From NCBI GenBank assembly GCA_025934835.1, contig JAICWL010000035.1, forward strand, positions 1 through 32,256: a stretch of 32,256 bases of DNA, written 5' to 3'. Every line of letters begins with the position of its first letter. Position 1 is the first letter of the stretch. The position numbers and the translations under genes are program-made. This document shows, in pieces, positions 8,215-16,714 of this stretch. Source of the DNA: Fimbriimonadaceae bacterium. Lineage in GTDB: Bacteria; Armatimonadota; Fimbriimonadia; Fimbriimonadales; Fimbriimonadaceae. The notes under the pieces were generated by a model. The model saw only the letters and a program-made list of their open reading frames with translations. It searched no databases and was not told where the DNA came from.

Positions 8215-9300
8215 TCAGCGTCGCACCGTCGATTCCATTGTATCACGCGTCAGCTCGATGTTCCCTTCAGCAGCCTTTACCAATTCCTCTAACTTTCGAG
8301 TGACAATCTTAGCGTTTCGATCGCGATCCTTTTGTGACTGCTGGAACGCTTCCAGCATTCGGCCCGCCGAAAGCCCATCGAGCGGCAGCGCCGCCCCCAC
8401 GTCGAGCGAATGCGCGAACGCGTTGACTTTCGGGTCGTAGCCGATCATCACCGGCGGGATTCCCACGGTCGCCGCGAGAATGCCCGCGTGTAGCCGCATC
8501 GCGACCAGGGCATCCATGCGGGCGAGCCGGCCTTGAAGCTGCATCGGCGTGGTCACTTTGCGCAGGTCCGGCACCTTGCCCCCCTGCCGCTTGCTGATCT
8601 CCAGAATGAGCGGGCCATCCTCGTTTCGGTCCATCTCGATCAGAACCGGCATCGAGCCGGACTGATACAACATTCGGCAGAAATCCGCAAACAGCGAGGC
8701 GACGTCCACCTTGCGGTCTTTGATCGGCCTCGCCGAAATGCCGACGGACTTCATCTGGCCAACGGCAAATTCCGGTGCGTCGTCGGCCGTGGTCGGCGGA
8801 GGCATCAAATAAGCCGAATCGGCAGTCACGCGAACGTTCCGGCTTACGCCTATGTTCTTAAGGGTCTGCAGAGAGGCGGGGTCCCTCACCGCGATGGCGT
8901 CCGCGGCATTGAAAGCCGCCGCCGCAGCCCGCTTTCCCAAAAAGCTGTTCAGAGGCCCGACGCCCTGGCCGACGAGAATGACCTTCTTGCCCGCCGATTT
9001 GGCCTTCTTGACGAGCTGCGAATAGTACATCGCGCTCTTAACGCTCGTCACGTCTTGAAAGATGCTTCCACCCGGAAATACCAGCGCATCGACTTTTGGC
9101 AGAATCTCCTCGAACGCTTTCATGTCCCGGCGCTGGATCGAATGGAATCCGTATAGCCGATAGGTTTCTTCGGGGCTTCCACTCATGACGGAAACGTCAT
9201 AGCCGAGGCTGCCCAAACCGTGGACGAACCCCAACATTACGGCGTCATCGCCAAGATTGCCGGCGCCCAAATAGCCGGCAAGCAGAATGTGCCCCGCCAA
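8215..9300 (-). CDS. csaB: Polysaccharide pyruvyl transferase CsaB
   Basis: This 361-residue protein starts ILLAGYLGAGNLGDDAVM, the typical N-terminus of the CsaB family. It continues with VFPGGSIFQDVTS, VILVGQGVGPLNS, DAIAVRDPAS and VAMRLHAGILAA, all standard polysaccharide pyruvyl transferase lines. CsaB adds ketal pyruvate from phosphoenolpyruvate to cell-wall polymers, and SLH-domain surface proteins bind the pyruvylated sugars. The start is a TTG at 9300, which lies 3 nt beyond the stop of the DUF5693 gene and is preceded by GGGAGGGATAGAGG, so translation is probably coupled. The pairing with DUF5693 recurs in many genomes and supports the call. No SLH protein is encoded in the window. 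Confidence 0.9.
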   Translation of the reverse strand: MAGHILLAGYLGAGNLGDDAVMLGFVHGLGSLGYDVSVMSGSPEETYRLYGFHSIQRRDMKAFEEILPKVDALVFPGGSIFQDVTSVKSAMYYSQLVKKAKSAGKKVILVGQGVGPLNSFLGKRAAAAAFNAADAIAVRDPASLQTLKNIGVSRNVRVTADSAYLMPPPTTADDAPEFAVGQMKSVGISARPIKDRKVDVASLFADFCRMLYQSGSMPVLIEMDRNEDGPLILEISKRQGGKVPDLRKVTTPMQLQGRLARMDALVAMRLHAGILAATVGIPPVMIGYDPKVNAFAHSLDVGAALPLDGLSAGRMLEAFQQSQKDRDRNAKIVTRKLEELVKAAEGNIELTRDTMESTVRR

Positions 9301-9303
9301 CCT

Positions 9304-11190
9304 CTATCCCTCCCGCTTCCCCGCGAGCTGCGCGGCAACGATCCAGAGAAGCAATCCGATAATACACCCGATGACCAGGCCCTCCCCGATTCGGGCCAGG
9401 CTCAGGACTACCGGGATGTGAAGGTGCGTTAGCGTGTTCACGACGTCCGTTTGGCCCACCGCACCGAGCATTAGCAGCAGGGCGACCCAGCCGCCCCAGG
9501 GTGAAGGGCCGTCGACCCCCGCGGCGGCCTGCTTCGAGCGCAGACCGAGCAGAAAGCCGGTCGCGAGTATCAGGCACGGATGTCCGAAGAGGAATTCCTT
9601 GGTTCGCGGACGGACGTATAGATACTTGTCCAGAAGATTCCGGAACACGATTTCACCGCTGCTCGCACCCACGCCGCTATCGTTTCCGGTACGAGCTAGC
9701 ATGAAGCCTAGCGCCGCCAAAATGATTAGCCCGAGCGCGGACGCGCCCCAGGTTATAGGGCTCTTGAGCGCCGTCCGCCAATCGTTCAGCCGCAGGAAGT
9801 AGTAGGCGCCCACGGCCACGATCGGCAAGAACACAGAAAGCTTGACCGCTTTGAATTCGTCCGCCTTCACGTAAAACGCCAGTCCGTTAAGCAGACCGGC
9901 CACCGCGAGGCCCCCTACGACCGACAGCAACGACACGATCGCGAATCCGGCGAGGATATTGCGGATGCTAGGCTTGCGCCTCCCATCGGCGAAGTCGTCC
10001 AGAATCAGAAAGCCCGCGATCGGAAAGATCATCGAAGCCAGCAGCGCCATCCCGTGAAGGCCGGTGCGCGTGATGCAAAGCGCCACCATCAGCGCGAGCA
10101 CGATCCGGCCGGCGATCCGCAGCTTCCGCTTCGAGGTCAGACGCCAACCGACGAAATACGCTACGACCGCGATCGGGACGGAAAGCAGCACGAAAAACGG
10201 CTTCGGAATACCCGGATCGGAGAAGCCGTGCGGCTTGCCAAGGGTTTCGCCATCCTGCTGGACCTGGGTGTCGATGCCCTTTAGAAAGGCCGCAAGGTCC
10301 GCTACGGGCTGATCGGCCCCCAAGCTGATCGGACGAACGAGCAGAACCCGCATGTTTCTCTCGCGAGCGGCCTTCGAATAGCGGTCGATGGCATCCGGCA
10401 CAGACATCTTGTCGAGCTCGGCGACCTGGGCGGAGTGCAGCCGAAGCACCATCTCCGGCGCTTGGCCCACAACGTCGTCATCACCACCGATCTTTGCGAA
10501 CTCCGGCGACGCGTAGTAGATGCCCAGGCTCTTGAGCGCCGCGATTGTCGCGGGAAGCGCGTCTCGCCTGCCGAGCACCTGATCGCCTTGCGGCAAATAA
10601 ATCGAGCAGCCTAGCTCCTTCGCCCAAGCAAGGGTCTCTCGAACGGTTTCCGAGCTGACGCCCTGCGGATTGTTGAACCGGCCGATGATGATCAGCCCCG
10701 CAGCTTTCGCCTCGGCTGCCTGGGCCGGGTCGAGGCCAATGCTCGTCGAGCGCACCACCCAGGCGGGCATCCCCGCGAGAGTGACGGCGTTCCGCGTGAC
10801 CTTGAGCCCTGAAGCGAGGCTCTGAAAGCGCGTCTGAAGGCCCCGGATGACGCGGTCCCGAACACCGGGGTCGACGAAAGAGATCGTCGTAGAAGGCTCC
10901 GGGTCGTCCGCTTCGCTCAGCTCCACTTGGCCGTTGCCGACGAGCTCGCTCAGATACGATTCTGAAAGCACGACCGCGTTCAGTCCTTGGGCCTGGAGAT
11001 CCTTGAGTGCGGGCCCGATCGGCATGCCCTGCGAGGCGGCGAGGGACTGGAGCGTGTCGTACTCCACGCTCACGGCCACGGCCTTGTTCATCGCCTCGAT
11101 TTGCGAGCGCTTATGGACTGAGTAAAGGGCCAGAACCGCCGTCAAGACGAACGCGGCGATGGCCCAAACGGGAAGCTTTGACTTATTCAC
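9304..11190 (-). CDS. DUF5693 family multipass membrane protein
   Basis: This 628-residue protein has one N-terminal membrane helix (LPVWAIAAFVLTAVLALYSV) and an exported domain of about 310 residues that includes LQAQGLNAVVLSESYLSEL and LGCSIYLPQGDQVLGRRDAL. About eight membrane helices then run from residue 340 to the C-terminus (for example FFVLLSVPIAVVAYFVGW and GEGLVIGCIIGLLLWIVAA). The layout fits the DUF5693 family, whose genes typically sit directly upstream of csaB. Its biochemical role is not established; a part in making, exporting or modifying the wall polymer is an inference from context. The GTG start at 11190 is 19 nt after the rhomboid gene stop and lacks a strong ribosome binding site, consistent with coupled translation. 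Confidence 0.8.
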   Translation of the reverse strand: MNKSKLPVWAIAAFVLTAVLALYSVHKRSQIEAMNKAVAVSVEYDTLQSLAASQGMPIGPALKDLQAQGLNAVVLSESYLSELVGNGQVELSEADDPEPSTTISFVDPGVRDRVIRGLQTRFQSLASGLKVTRNAVTLAGMPAWVVRSTSIGLDPAQAAEAKAAGLIIIGRFNNPQGVSSETVRETLAWAKELGCSIYLPQGDQVLGRRDALPATIAALKSLGIYYASPEFAKIGGDDDVVGQAPEMVLRLHSAQVAELDKMSVPDAIDRYSKAARERNMRVLLVRPISLGADQPVADLAAFLKGIDTQVQQDGETLGKPHGFSDPGIPKPFFVLLSVPIAVVAYFVGWRLTSKRKLRIAGRIVLALMVALCITRTGLHGMALLASMIFPIAGFLILDDFADGRRKPSIRNILAGFAIVSLLSVVGGLAVAGLLNGLAFYVKADEFKAVKLSVFLPIVAVGAYYFLRLNDWRTALKSPITWGASALGLIILAALGFMLARTGNDSGVGASSGEIVFRNLLDKYLYVRPRTKEFLFGHPCLILATGFLLGLRSKQAAAGVDGPSPWGGWVALLLMLGAVGQTDVVNTLTHLHIPVVLSLARIGEGLVIGCIIGLLLWIVAAQLAGKREG

Positions 11191-11209
11191 TAGAAGATCG
11201 AAGCGGGTG

Positions 11210-11884
11210 CTAGGTGTAATACTCCAGTCGCCGACCCTTGAGGACGTTTGCGCGGCCCCCCATGATCAGAACGGTGGTCATGCCCGCAAGGAACCCTCCC
11301 GCATGGGCCCAATTGGCCACGCCCTCTTGCGGCGCGAAGATCTGCCACAGAAACCAGATTCCGAGCATGACCCATGCGCTGACCTCGAATGCCAGGAACG
11401 CCAGCAAAGGCACGAATAGCTCGACTTTGTTGCCTGGAAACAGCAAGAAGTACGCGCCGAGGACGCCGCCAATGGCGCCCGACGCACCCAGGTTCGGCAC
11501 CGACGTGAACGGATCGACGTAAATCTGTGCCGCCGCAGCGGCAAGGCCCCAAGCCAAGTAATACAGCGCGTATCGAAACGGACCCATCGCGTCTTCGACC
11601 GCCGCTCCGAACACGACGAGGAAGATCATATTCCCCAGGACGTGCATTAAATTGGCGTGCAGAAACAGAGCGGTGAATACCGTGACGAGCGGAAAGCTGT
11701 CGCCGACGCCTCTCAGCGCCTCGACAACTTCTCGAGGGCGCATCACGAGGTCCGCGAATACCGCGTTGGGACCGGTCAGGTGCCACTGCCGGTCCCAAAG
11801 ATAGATCACCACGTTCAGGATAACGAGCGTCCAGGTGACGATCGGAACCGAGTCCTTGACCTGGTTATCGCGCAACGGTATCAC
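11210..11884 (-). CDS. Rhomboid-family intramembrane serine protease
   Basis: This 224-residue membrane protein has the rhomboid signature: a HANLMHVLGNMIF helix (His76, His81, Asn85), the catalytic serine in GASGAIGG (Ser135) and the catalytic histidine in NWAHAGGF (His194). Six to seven hydrophobic segments are visible, the normal count for a bacterial rhomboid. Rhomboids cleave transmembrane segments of other proteins inside the membrane. As first gene of the cluster with DUF5693 and csaB, it may process a surface or polymer-assembly protein, but that is an inference. The GTG start at 11884 has no Shine-Dalgarno sequence. A TAGAAT box lies 9 nt upstream, so the message may be leaderless. 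Confidence 0.9.
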   Translation of the reverse strand: MIPLRDNQVKDSVPIVTWTLVILNVVIYLWDRQWHLTGPNAVFADLVMRPREVVEALRGVGDSFPLVTVFTALFLHANLMHVLGNMIFLVVFGAAVEDAMGPFRYALYYLAWGLAAAAAQIYVDPFTSVPNLGASGAIGGVLGAYFLLFPGNKVELFVPLLAFLAFEVSAWVMLGIWFLWQIFAPQEGVANWAHAGGFLAGMTTVLIMGGRANVLKGRRLEYYT

Positions 11885-11893
11885 GGCCCGATG

Positions 11894-11899
11894 ATTCTA
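11894..11899 (-). promoter_or_regulatory. -10 box close to the rhomboid start
   Basis: TAGAAT on the minus strand ends 9 nt before the GTG start at 11884. That would place the transcription start within about 2 nt of the start codon. No -35 box is evident. Confidence 0.45.
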
Positions 11900-12018
11900 C
11901 ACCCGCCGCCAGGAGGCGACACGGGTGGGCGGTCCGGTGTGGGACGGTTGGCGCATCGCTCAACGCTCAAAACTCATCACTCGCCACCGACGCTCCGCCG
12001 GGCCGATCCCCCGCGTAG

Positions 12019-12024
12019 TACACT
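12019..12024 (+). promoter_or_regulatory. -10 box close to the prfA start
   Basis: TACACT ends 11 nt before the prfA ATG at 12036. No ribosome binding site lies between them, so a leaderless or very short-leader transcript is likely. Confidence 0.4.
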
Positions 12025-12035
12025 CTTAGATTCAA

Positions 12036-13109
12036 ATGATCGGCAAACTCGAGGAGATCGAGCGGCGGTTCGAGGGGATCGAACAAGACTTCAATGATCC
12101 GACCCTCGTCACGAACCCCAAGGAGATGCAAAGGCTCGGCAAGCTGCGCGCGGAGCTCGAGCCGATCGTCGGCGCTTTTCGCGACTACAAGCGCGCCTCG
12201 GCCGAGCTGCACGACGCCGAAGAGTTGCTCGCAGACCCCGAAATGAGAGAGTTGGCCCAGGCCGAAATCGAGCCGCTCAAAGCCAAAATAGCCAGCCTCG
12301 ACGAAACGCTGAAGCGCATGCTCGTCCCCAAGGACCCGCAAGACGACAAGCCGGTCATCATCGAAATCAGGCCCGCCGCCGGCGGCGACGAAGCCGCGCT
12401 GTTCGCAAACGAGCTATTCCGCATGTATATGCGGTACGCCGAACGCAAGAAGTGGCGATCGGAAGTCATCGACCACGAGGAAAGCGGCATCGGCGGTCTC
12501 GACAAGGTCGTCTTCAAGATCGATGCGGTCGGAGCCTACAGCCAGCTCAAGCATGAGAGCGGCGTGCATCGCGTCCAGCGCGTTCCGGCAACGGAGAGCG
12601 CGGGCAGAATCCACACCTCCACGGCAACAGTCGCGGTGCTGCCGGAAGCCGAAGAAGTCGATGTGGCGATCGATCCGAAAGACCTGGAGATATCTACGTT
12701 CTGCTCCTCCAGCGCGGGAGGCCAGCACATGCAGAAGAACGAAACGGCCATCCGCATCATCCACAAGCCATCCGGCATCGTGGTGACTTGTCAGGACGAG
12801 CGCAGCCAACAGCAAAACAAGCTCAAGGCGATGGAGGTACTGCGCTCGAAGGTCTACCAGGCCGAGCAGGAACGCCTAGCCGCCGAGCGCTCAGGACTCC
12901 GCAAGGGCCAAGTGGGCACGGGCGACAGGAGCGAAAAAATCCGCACGTACAACTTCCCGCAGAGCCGCATCACGGACCATCGCATCGGCTTCCAGGAGCA
13001 CAACCTGATCACGTTCATGGACGGAGACATTCAGTCGATGCTCGACGCGCTCTCGCAAGACGACCAGGCGAAGCGGCTTGCCGAGCACTTCGAATCCGAC
13101 GCCGCCTAA
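12036..13109 (+). CDS. prfA: Peptide chain release factor 1
   Basis: The 357-residue product is a full-length class I release factor. It carries the RF1-specific codon-reading tripeptide PAT within QRVPATESAGRIHTS, which marks RF1 rather than RF2 (SPF). The GGQ motif that triggers peptidyl-tRNA hydrolysis appears as SSSAGGQHMQKNETAIR. The C-terminal part (RITDHRIGF) is also typical. RF1 recognises UAA and UAG. UGA falls to RF2, which is relevant to the in-frame TGA elsewhere in the window. The gene has no Shine-Dalgarno sequence, and its TAA stop shares bases with the stop of the convergent cutC gene. Confidence 0.97.
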   Translation: MIGKLEEIERRFEGIEQDFNDPTLVTNPKEMQRLGKLRAELEPIVGAFRDYKRASAELHDAEELLADPEMRELAQAEIEPLKAKIASLDETLKRMLVPKDPQDDKPVIIEIRPAAGGDEAALFANELFRMYMRYAERKKWRSEVIDHEESGIGGLDKVVFKIDAVGAYSQLKHESGVHRVQRVPATESAGRIHTSTATVAVLPEAEEVDVAIDPKDLEISTFCSSSAGGQHMQKNETAIRIIHKPSGIVVTCQDERSQQQNKLKAMEVLRSKVYQAEQERLAAERSGLRKGQVGTGDRSEKIRTYNFPQSRITDHRIGFQEHNLITFMDGDIQSMLDALSQDDQAKRLAEHFESDAA

Positions 13110-13780
13110 GCCAAGCCGCGTAAAATCTTCGCAGCCTTTTCGACTTCGGGCACATCCAATGCCCGGTAATCGCCCGCAGCGGCGCGCGGCCCCATGTGCA
13201 CGCTCCCGCAGCCTGTCTGCTCGCAGATGCGCCGCACGTTTGCCGATCGGATGCCGCCGCCCGGCATCACTTCGATGCCGCCGGCTCGCCCTAGCTTCGC
13301 GAGTGTATCCACGCCCTCTTCAGCCGACGCGCGCCCACCGCTCGACAGCATGCGTGCGAAGCCAAGCTCTCGCAACACTCCGATCCCCTCGTCCAGGTCG
13401 TCCAAGCGGTCGAATGCCCGGTGGAACAACGCCGGCTTGCCCGAACACGCCTTCAGAAGCCTCGAACATCCGGCGCGGTCGATCCGGTGATCCTCGGTCA
13501 GCACGCCGAAAACGAACCCATCCGCCCCGTGCTCCGCCATCAGCGCGACGTCCCGCTCGGCGGTCGCAAGCTCGCGGGAGGTCATCGTGAATTCGCCTTC
13601 GCGCGGGCGAATCATCGCCATAATCGGCAATCGGCAGGCTGCCCGCGCCTCGATCATCAAGCCCAAGCTCGGCGTCACGCCACCGGCGCCAAGCGTCGAG
13701 CAGAGTTCGATGCGGCCAGCGCCGGCTCGCTCCGCAGCCGAACATTCATCGGCCGTGCAGCACACCACCTCGAGAAGCAC
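13106..13780 (-). CDS. cutC: Copper homeostasis protein CutC family
   Basis: This 224-residue TIM-barrel protein matches the CutC family along its whole length: LLEVVCCTADECSAAERAGA, GAGRIELCSTLGAGGVTPS, MIRPREGEF, LFHRAFDRLDD, ARMLSSGG and EVMPGGGIRSANV. CutC was linked to copper tolerance in E. coli, but its molecular function is disputed. The GTG at 13780 is chosen because family homology begins right there; a TTG at 13786 is an alternative. The longer upstream reading is antisense-like sequence inside the fucosidase gene. It begins 2 nt past the fucosidase stop, so the two are probably co-translated. Its TAG stop overlaps the prfA TAA on the other strand. Confidence 0.9.
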   Translation of the reverse strand: MLLEVVCCTADECSAAERAGAGRIELCSTLGAGGVTPSLGLMIEARAACRLPIMAMIRPREGEFTMTSRELATAERDVALMAEHGADGFVFGVLTEDHRIDRAGCSRLLKACSGKPALFHRAFDRLDDLDEGIGVLRELGFARMLSSGGRASAEEGVDTLAKLGRAGGIEVMPGGGIRSANVRRICEQTGCGSVHMGPRAAAGDYRALDVPEVEKAAKILRGLA

Positions 13781-13782
13781 GC

Positions 13783-15819
13783 TCAAGGCTCGTGCTTGAA
13801 CGCTTCCGCAGCCAGCGGCGCGGGTTTCTCGCCCGCCTTCGCCATCTGCAGGTCGAGGGCGGCGTCGCCGGTGCCGTTGAACCATCCGAGCTGGAATCGG
13901 TGCCACCCTTTGGCAAGCGCTATGGCGCCCGTCTTCGCCTGGGAAGAGTGCAGCCCGTCGTTGTCTACCACTAGCTCGCCATCGATCCAGAGGCGGGATC
14001 CATCGTCGGACGTAAGCTGGAATTGATAAACTCCATCCTCGGGAGCGGACACGTAGCCGCTATAGCGCCTCGCCACACCTTCCACCGGCTTGCCGGCCTC
14101 TTGAGGAAATCCAAGCTCTGCCGCGACGGTCGAAGCCTTGGGAGTCATTCCTGCGAAGTCCGGCACCGTTTCCCAATTGCCACGGTACTCGTCCATCGTG
14201 AGCCCTGGTTGCAAGCCGGAAACATCGGCTGCGGGCAAGGGCGCGACCCGCGTGAACGTCATGCTGGAGATGGGCGACACCCGCTTGCCCCGATGAAATG
14301 CGGCCGCCTTGACCGTAAATGTTCCGTCGAGCGTGAACGGAGCGGCGTACATCCGGGACGTCTCATTCGGATCGGTACCGTCGATCGTGTACCGCACGTC
14401 GAGCGCCTGCGATCCGGAATCGATCGTGACCGGAATCGTGTCGACCAGGATATCGGACGGCGCGCTGATCTTGGGTGCTCGATAGACGATCGGCGGGCCA
14501 TTGACTTCGAGATCGATTGTGGAGCTAATCGGGTCGGGCGACGTCTCGGGAACGTCGATCACCACGTCGCCGCCCTCGCGGTGGAACCGCAGTGCCTTCG
14601 AGCTGCCGACGAGCTTGGCGGAGGCAACGTCGTTTCCGAGCCCAGGCACCATCAGATGCCCGTCAGCCGGCCAATCGAACACGTGCAGAAATAGCGTCGT
14701 GCGGCTGCCATGCCGGCGGGTCGTCGAGCGGCCCCATGGCAGCGAATCGAACACCGACGCCGTCGTGTCGTAGATGGCGTCTCCGTTCACATGCATCCAG
14801 GCGCCGATGTCCTTCAACCGCTCGACGGCTTCCGGCGGGAAAGTGCCATCGGAGCGCGGGCCGATGTTCAAGAGGTAGTTGCCCCCTTTGCTCGCGATGT
14901 CGACGATGTTCCGAATGAGCGTCTCCGGCGACTTCCAATCGGTGTCGTGGCTGTTGTAACCCCAATGATCGTTCATCGTCATGCACGTTTCCCACGCCAC
15001 CCCCGGCAGCCCAGTCGGCGGAATGTACTGCTCCGGAGTCTCGAAGTCGCCCGTTTCGCCCTTCGACACGCGGTTGTTCACAATCACGTTCGGCTGCAGC
15101 GTCCGGCAGAGGTCGTACAGGGGCTTGCCGTATTTGCTGGTCCAGGTCGACTCCCACTGCCCGTCGAACCATATCACGCCGATGGGCCCGTAATCGGTCA
15201 GAAGTTGCGTGACCTCGTTCCGCAGATACTTCACGTAGCGATCAAAATCTGCGCCGTCGACGGGCCTGTCCGCCACTTCCCAAGATCGTCTGGGTAGGTA
15301 ATCCGGATGGTGCCAGTCCATGATCGAGTGGTAGAAGCACATCTTGAGGCCGTACTTGTGGCAGGCGGCCGCAAGCTCCTTCAAAACATCGCGCTTGAAC
15401 GGCGTGTGGCTGATCGACCAGTCGCTGTACTTCGAGTCGAACATATTGAAGCCATCGTGGTGCTTCGAAGTGATCACGATGTACTTCATGCCGGCGTCAT
15501 GAGCCATCTTCGCCCAGGCGTCCGCGTCGAACTTCACCGGGTTGAATTGGTCGCGAAACTTCTCGTACTGGCCCACGGGAATGTGCGCCTCTTCGCGAAT
15601 CCATTCGGCGTACCCGGTCTTGCCCTTCCACTCGCCCGCTGGAACCGAGTACACGCCCCAGTGGATGAACATGCCGAGCCGGGCCTCACGCCACCAACGC
15701 ATCCGCTGATCCTTCTGGGCTTTCGACTCGTTCAATGGGTTTGACTGCTTGGAAACAGCGCACGCTTGAGCGGCCAATACGGCAAGCCCCACACATACCA
15801 ATCCTGTTCGAATGGACAC
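13783..15819 (-). CDS. Secreted GH29 alpha-L-fucosidase with PA14 domain
   Basis: This 678-residue enzyme begins with a signal peptide (VSIRTGLVCVGLAVLAAQAC). The GH29 catalytic barrel follows, with RLGMFIHWGVYSVPAGEW, VITSKHHDGFNMFDS and GVIWFDGQWE; the nucleophile is expected at Asp219. A chitobiase-C-terminal-like domain (DVRYTIDGTDPNE, FTVKAAAFHRGKRVSP) is next, and a PA14 domain closes the protein (SGYVSAPEDGVYQFQLTSDD, LWIDGELVVDNDG). GH29 enzymes release terminal L-fucose from glycans; PA14 often binds sugars. The GTG start at 15819 sits just before the signal peptide with AGGGG 4 nt upstream, whereas the longer reading adds 30 non-signal residues. It lies between a PhyH gene and cutC on the same strand. 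Confidence 0.92.
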   Translation of the reverse strand: MSIRTGLVCVGLAVLAAQACAVSKQSNPLNESKAQKDQRMRWWREARLGMFIHWGVYSVPAGEWKGKTGYAEWIREEAHIPVGQYEKFRDQFNPVKFDADAWAKMAHDAGMKYIVITSKHHDGFNMFDSKYSDWSISHTPFKRDVLKELAAACHKYGLKMCFYHSIMDWHHPDYLPRRSWEVADRPVDGADFDRYVKYLRNEVTQLLTDYGPIGVIWFDGQWESTWTSKYGKPLYDLCRTLQPNVIVNNRVSKGETGDFETPEQYIPPTGLPGVAWETCMTMNDHWGYNSHDTDWKSPETLIRNIVDIASKGGNYLLNIGPRSDGTFPPEAVERLKDIGAWMHVNGDAIYDTTASVFDSLPWGRSTTRRHGSRTTLFLHVFDWPADGHLMVPGLGNDVASAKLVGSSKALRFHREGGDVVIDVPETSPDPISSTIDLEVNGPPIVYRAPKISAPSDILVDTIPVTIDSGSQALDVRYTIDGTDPNETSRMYAAPFTLDGTFTVKAAAFHRGKRVSPISSMTFTRVAPLPAADVSGLQPGLTMDEYRGNWETVPDFAGMTPKASTVAAELGFPQEAGKPVEGVARRYSGYVSAPEDGVYQFQLTSDDGSRLWIDGELVVDNDGLHSSQAKTGAIALAKGWHRFQLGWFNGTGDAALDLQMAKAGEKPAPLAAEAFKHEP

Positions 15820-15886
15820 GCCCCTATTTTCCACGCTAAAGCAGGCGACGCGGCGCAAAAACTTTTTTCGATCAGCGCACGCGGGT

Positions 15887-16675
15887 TTATCCGCCTGCCG
15901 ATGCGGCACGCTCCGAGCGGGCCGTCTGCCAAAGCTTCTGCCAATAGTAGTCGTGCGGCACGTTTCGCTTCCGACCCTCGCGGCTGCCCATCATGATCCA
16001 GGCTCGTCGAGGCACGTCGGTGTGATTGGCGGGCGCGTAATGAAGCGTTCGCTGATGATGGATCGTGCACCCGCCGGCTCGCAGCGGCGCTGCGACGGCC
16101 CCGGAAAGGTCCAAATCCGCATCGACCTCCAGTCCGTGCACCCTCGGATCGTTTCCGATCGGCCGGTGAGGCGCGACCTCCATCCGATGGCTCCCGGGCA
16201 CGAAGTGCATGCATCCCGAAGCCGCGTCCACGTCCTGCAGCGGCATCCAAACGCTGAGCGAGAAATGGTCGTAGCCGGGGTCCCAATACGCCTCGTCCTG
16301 ATGCCACGGCGTTGGCGATCCGTAGCGCGCCGGCTTGAGGATCGCATGGTCCCCTTGGCCCGACAGCTCGCCGCCGAGAAGCTGCTCCATCACCACGCGG
16401 GCGTTCGCCCAAGCCAGAGTGTCCTTCAGCTCCGGCGCGTACTTGCTGGGATTCAAAATCTGTGGGAGCTTGGCGGTCTTGCCTTCCTCGTCGTCGCCCG
16501 CCAGATCGAATTGGTCGCCAGTTTCGCGCCCTACGCGGGCCTCGAACAGCCGGTCGTAAACCTCGCGAATCCTCAGCACCTCGTCCGGCTCGGTGAGCTG
16601 GTCGATCACCAGATACCCGTTTTCGCGATAAAAGTTGATTTGCTCGTCGTCGAGTCGGAGCGTGGGTTGGGGCAT
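15887..16675 (-). CDS. Phytanoyl-CoA dioxygenase (PhyH) family oxygenase
   Basis: This 262-residue protein starts with FYRENGYLVIDQLTEPDEV, the usual PhyH opening. It has the Fe(II)-binding HxD motif in PWHQDEAYW (His125, Asp127) and a distal histidine in RTLHYAPANHT (probably His212), within a cupin-like fold (LSVWMPLQDVDAASGCMHF, VPGSHRM). PhyH enzymes are non-haem iron, 2-oxoglutarate-dependent hydroxylases with very varied substrates, so the substrate here cannot be named. GGAGGT lies 10 nt before the ATG. The neighbours are a HEAT-like protein 39 nt upstream and the fucosidase 67 nt downstream, all on one strand. Confidence 0.9.
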   Translation of the reverse strand: MPQPTLRLDDEQINFYRENGYLVIDQLTEPDEVLRIREVYDRLFEARVGRETGDQFDLAGDDEEGKTAKLPQILNPSKYAPELKDTLAWANARVVMEQLLGGELSGQGDHAILKPARYGSPTPWHQDEAYWDPGYDHFSLSVWMPLQDVDAASGCMHFVPGSHRMEVAPHRPIGNDPRVHGLEVDADLDLSGAVAAPLRAGGCTIHHQRTLHYAPANHTDVPRRAWIMMGSREGRKRNVPHDYYWQKLWQTARSERAASAGG

Positions 16676-16714
16676 CGGCTCGTTACCTCCACAGCGATTA
16701 TGCGCCGATAAAGC

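Noticed and set aside
7194-8303. A 369-residue plus-strand reading frame opposite the beta-barrel gene
   Set aside because: Its composition (Arg, His, Val) is that of an antisense frame, and it spans the gap and the end of csaB without any domain.
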